From: Paracoccaceae bacterium
GTDB taxonomy: Bacteria; Pseudomonadota; Alphaproteobacteria; Rhodobacterales; Rhodobacteraceae
Reading direction: 5' to 3'
Assembly: GCA_027069385.1 (NCBI GenBank)
Contig: JALXER010000102.1
Span: 1 to 7,238, forward strand
DNA: 7,238 nt
The notes below the pieces were generated by a model that saw only the letters and a program-made list of their open reading frames with translations, was not told the DNA's origin and ran no database searches. The position numbers were made by a program, and so were the translations under genes. Positions 4,971-7,238 of the stretch are shown one piece after another (the stretch's first letter is position 1; every line of letters begins with the position of its first letter).

Positions 4971-4976
4971 TCCCCA

Positions 4977-6107
4977 ATGCCAGCAGGCGCAAATACCGTT
5001 ATCGCACGGGCCTATCTGACCGGTGGGCGTATCGGGGCAACCCGTGCTGCGCTGGCGGACGAAAGCGCGCGCCTGCTCGGGCTGTTCACCGGCGCGGGCG
5101 CATCGGTGATCGAACCCGAAGCGCTGTTACAGGCCGATGTTCTGATCGACCTTTACGGAGAGGACCTGCGCGCGCGCGCCTATACCACCCATGATCCGGT
5201 GCTGGGCGAACAGATGCTGCGCCCCGATTTTACCGTGCCGGTGGTGCAACTGCACATGCAGATCGGCAACGAACCGGCGCGCTATGCCTATGGCGGGCCG
5301 GTCTGGCGGCGCCAGCAACCGGGCACCGACCGCCCGACCGAATACCTGCAAACCGGGTTCGAACTGTTCGACGGGGCCGATGTGGCACAGGCCGATGCCG
5401 AAGTATTCGCGCTAATCTCGCAGGCGGTGGACGGGCTGGGCCTGCACCCTGTCACCGGCGATATCGGCATTCTTCTGGCGGCGATTGACGCGCTCGATAC
5501 CAACGAGCGACGCAAATCCGCCCTCAAGCGCCACGTCTGGCGGCCCTATCGGTTTAAACGGTTGCTGGACCGGTATGCCGACACGGGCGAAACGATGCAA
5601 CGCCGCGCGGGTGCGATGCTTGCCGCACAGGCCGACATGGCCGCGCGGCATCCGGCGATCGGGCTGCGCAGTCAGGCCGAGGTGGATGCGCGCATCGCTA
5701 TTCTGCTGGCCGAGGCCAAATCGCCCCCCATCCCCCCCGAACAGCTGCACCGGCTGGAACAGATCATGGCGGTTGGCGGCAGTATGTCCGCGGCCATTGA
5801 CCGGCTTGATACCCTGCTGGGCGGCGCCGCGGTGGCACGGCTGGCCGCTCGCGCCGAGGCATTGCGCGGCCATGGTATTAACCCTGATACCCTGCCCTTC
5901 GAGGCCTCTTACGGGCGCACTACGCTGGAATACTACGACGGTTTCGTGTTCGGCTTTACCGCGCCTGACCGCCCCGACCTGCCCCAGATTGCCCAGGGCG
6001 GGCGCTATGACGCGCTGACCCGCGTACTGGGTCGCGGCACCGGCATTCCGGCGGTTGGCGGCATCATCCGCCCCGAGGCCCTGTTGGCATTGCGAGGCAC
6101 CTTATGA
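4977..6107 (+). CDS. hisZ: ATP phosphoribosyltransferase regulatory subunit
   Basis: A 376-residue HisS-like protein without aminoacylation activity that assembles with short-form HisG into the first enzyme of histidine synthesis and is needed for its activity and histidine feedback. HisS-derived landmarks are visible in degraded form: L-R-P-D-F-T-V-P-V (81-89) where HisS has R-Y-D-L-T-A-P; G-G-P-V-W-R-R-Q-Q-P-G (106-116) for motif 2, without the HisS R-N-E; L-E-Y-Y-D-G-F-V-F (317-325) for the Y-Y-T-G motif; Q-G-G-R-Y-D-A-L (340-347); and V-G-G-I-I-R-P-E-A-L-L (360-370) for motif 3. No anticodon-binding domain follows, as expected for HisZ. The central part (about 170-300) is a helical insertion. 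The start is supported by GGAG at 4967-4970. The stop overlaps the hisG start as ATGA, indicating translational coupling. Confidence 0.94.
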   Translation: MPAGANTVIARAYLTGGRIGATRAALADESARLLGLFTGAGASVIEPEALLQADVLIDLYGEDLRARAYTTHDPVLGEQMLRPDFTVPVVQLHMQIGNEPARYAYGGPVWRRQQPGTDRPTEYLQTGFELFDGADVAQADAEVFALISQAVDGLGLHPVTGDIGILLAAIDALDTNERRKSALKRHVWRPYRFKRLLDRYADTGETMQRRAGAMLAAQADMAARHPAIGLRSQAEVDARIAILLAEAKSPPIPPEQLHRLEQIMAVGGSMSAAIDRLDTLLGGAAVARLAARAEALRGHGINPDTLPFEASYGRTTLEYYDGFVFGFTAPDRPDLPQIAQGGRYDALTRVLGRGTGIPAVGGIIRPEALLALRGTL

Positions 6108-6802
6108 ACCCGCTCAAACTGGCCGTGCCCTCCAAGGGGCGATTGCAGGAACAGACTTTTGCGTGGTTCGCCGCCCGCGGCATCACACTGGAACGCACCG
6201 GTTCCGGGCGCGAATATGCCGGACAGGTGCGCGGGGTTGACGGGGTGCAACTGGTGCTGCTCTCGGCCGGAGAGATCCCCCGCGAACTGGCAGCAGGGCG
6301 TATCCATATGGGCGTGACCGGTCAGGATCTGGTGCAGGAAAAACTGCCCGCATGGCAATCGCTGGTCAGCCAGACCGCGTCAATGGGCTTTGGCCATGCC
6401 GATCTTATTCTGGCGGTACCGCAATTCTGGGTCGATGTGGATACGCTGGACGACCTCGACGCGGTGGCGGCGGCCTTTCGGGCCACCCACGGGATGCGGC
6501 TGCGCATCGCCACCAAGTACCACAATCTGGTGCGCGAATACCTGCGCGCCAACGGGGTTGCCGATTACCAGCTTGTTGACAGTCAGGGTGCCACCGAGGG
6601 CACCATCAAGAACCTGACCGCCGAAGCGGTGGCCGATATCACCTCGACCGGCGATACCCTGCGCGCCAACCACCTGAAAATACTGTCCGGCGAACCGGTG
6701 TTGAAATCGCAGGCAACGCTGTTTACCTCGAAAACCGCCGATTGGCAGGGGCAGGCCGAACGCGCCCGCCAGCATATTCAGGCCAGACTTGGCACCGATT
6801 AA
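6104..6802 (+). CDS. hisG: ATP phosphoribosyltransferase, short form catalytic subunit
   Basis: Catalyses ATP + PRPP to phosphoribosyl-ATP, the committed cytosolic step of histidine synthesis. At 232 residues it is the short form, which lacks the C-terminal regulatory domain of the long form and works only with HisZ, encoded directly upstream with a 4-bp ATGA overlap. Seen in sequence: L-A-V-P-S-K-G-R-L (6-14) at the N terminus, G-V-T-G-Q-D (70-75) corresponding to the family G-x-x-G-x-D motif, and the signature A-D-I-T-S-T-G-D-T-L-R-A-N-H-L (177-191), which contains the PRPP phosphate-binding loop, preceded by G-A-T-E-G (162-166). Length and gene pairing agree with the HisZ-dependent class. 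No independent promoter is evident, so it is presumably co-transcribed with hisZ. Confidence 0.95.
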   Translation: MNPLKLAVPSKGRLQEQTFAWFAARGITLERTGSGREYAGQVRGVDGVQLVLLSAGEIPRELAAGRIHMGVTGQDLVQEKLPAWQSLVSQTASMGFGHADLILAVPQFWVDVDTLDDLDAVAAAFRATHGMRLRIATKYHNLVREYLRANGVADYQLVDSQGATEGTIKNLTAEAVADITSTGDTLRANHLKILSGEPVLKSQATLFTSKTADWQGQAERARQHIQARLGTD

Positions 6803-6812
6803 AGGAACCCCC

Positions 6813-7238
6813 ATGCCCGACCGCAACGACCCCGTGCTGGCATTTCTGCGCACCCGCCGCTCGCGCCCCGCCAAAACCCTGACCACGCCCGTACCCGAGC
6901 GCGCCGAAATAGAGGCTCTGCTGGAAATCGCCGCGCGTACCCCCGACCACAAAAAGCTGGAGCCATGGCGCTTTATCGTGCTGCAGGGGCAGGCGCTGGA
7001 CCGGTTGGCCGATCTGGCACAGGCACGATACGCAGCGCTGGCCCTGCCGCCCGAAAAGGCCGACAAGGCACGCGGACAATTCGCCGACGCCGATCTGGTG
7101 ATTGCGGTTGTCGCCGCCCCCAAACCCAGCGACGCGGTGCCCGAAGTCGAACAAACCCTGTCGGCCGGTGCGGTTTGCCTTGCGTTGCTCAACGGCGCGT
7201 TGGCCAGCGGCTGGGGGGCAAGCTGGCTAAGCGGGCCT
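6813..7238 (+). CDS. Nitroreductase-family protein (FMN oxidoreductase), 3' end outside window
   Basis: The first 142 residues of a nitroreductase-like flavoprotein, nearest in layout to small E. coli YdjA-type members (about 183 residues), so some 40-50 residues are missing. Seen in sequence: an N-terminal R-T-R-R-S-R (13-18), the usual FMN phosphate-binding element; A-A-R-T-P-D-H-K-K-L-E-P-W-R-F-I-V-L (40-57), the family segment after the first helices; and an Ala-rich helix followed by G-W-G-A-S-W-L-S-G near the cut end, matching the family's flavin-facing loop. These enzymes use NAD(P)H and FMN to reduce nitro compounds or quinones; the natural substrate of this one cannot be told. AAAGGA overlaps the hisG stop 6 nt before the ATG, and only 10 bp separate the genes, so it probably shares the hisZ-hisG transcript. 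No role in histidine synthesis is implied. Confidence 0.85.
   Translation, partial: MPDRNDPVLAFLRTRRSRPAKTLTTPVPERAEIEALLEIAARTPDHKKLEPWRFIVLQGQALDRLADLAQARYAALALPPEKADKARGQFADADLVIAVVAAPKPSDAVPEVEQTLSAGAVCLALLNGALASGWGASWLSGP

Larger units (their letters stand above)
3976..4976. other. 1-kb intergenic region without a credible gene
   Basis: No open frame here has both a family resemblance and a good ribosome binding site. Several short frames exist on both strands (for example minus 4433-3984, plus 4015-4284, minus 4693-4364, minus 4955-4638), but they overlap one another, carry arginine-, proline- and serine-rich low-quality translations, and cross the inverted repeats. The first third (4017-4308) is the hairpin island described separately. 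From about 4362 to 4940 I recognise nothing: no tRNA cloverleaf, transposase remnant, CRISPR repeat or run of His codons that would suggest a his leader peptide. Base composition in that part looks less GC-biased than in the neighbouring genes, judged by eye. Confidence 0.6.

Noticed and set aside
4962..4975. GGTTCGGAGTCCCC resembling a tRNA T-arm
   Set aside because: The T-loop has an extra base, no acceptor, D or anticodon arm can be drawn around it, and the GGAG within it serves as the hisZ ribosome binding site.

Overview
The window reads as a chromosomal segment of an alphaproteobacterium, most likely Rhodobacterales (Roseobacter group). The reasons are high-GC, GC3-rich codon use, the short-form HisG with a separate HisZ, the alphaproteobacterial type of histidyl-tRNA synthetase, C-terminal Hint-domain proteins of a kind common in that order, and a site matching the CtrA consensus. 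This assignment is inferred from gene content, not from a marker gene.

Layout. Positions 1-186 (+) hold the 3' end of a DgkA-type diacylglycerol/undecaprenol kinase gene. Positions 166-1134 and 1240-2310 (-) hold two tandem paralogous genes for proteins with a C-terminal Hint (hedgehog/intein-type) domain; the first runs tail-to-tail into dgkA with a 21-bp overlap. Positions 2311-2475 are a divergent intergenic region with a TTAA-N7-TTAA box. Position 2476 starts hisS (+, histidyl-tRNA synthetase). Positions 3976-4976 are a 1-kb gap without a credible gene. Its first third (4017-4308) is a dense array of inverted repeats arranged almost symmetrically; the rest is unrecognised. From 4977 come hisZ and hisG (+, overlapping ATGA), followed closely by a nitroreductase-family gene (6813 onward) cut by the window end.

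How the genes work together. HisG and HisZ together form the first, feedback-controlled enzyme of histidine synthesis; HisS loads histidine onto tRNA. HisZ is a catalytically dead paralogue of HisS, and the two lie on the same strand, so the neighbourhood is a histidine synthesis and use cluster interrupted by the repeat island. The Hint pair is a separate accessory unit on the other strand, transcribed away from hisS and possibly under CtrA control.

The points most worth a second look are the symmetric hairpin island, the CtrA-like box in front of the Hint pair, the Hint proteins themselves, and the eukaryote-like motifs of HisS.
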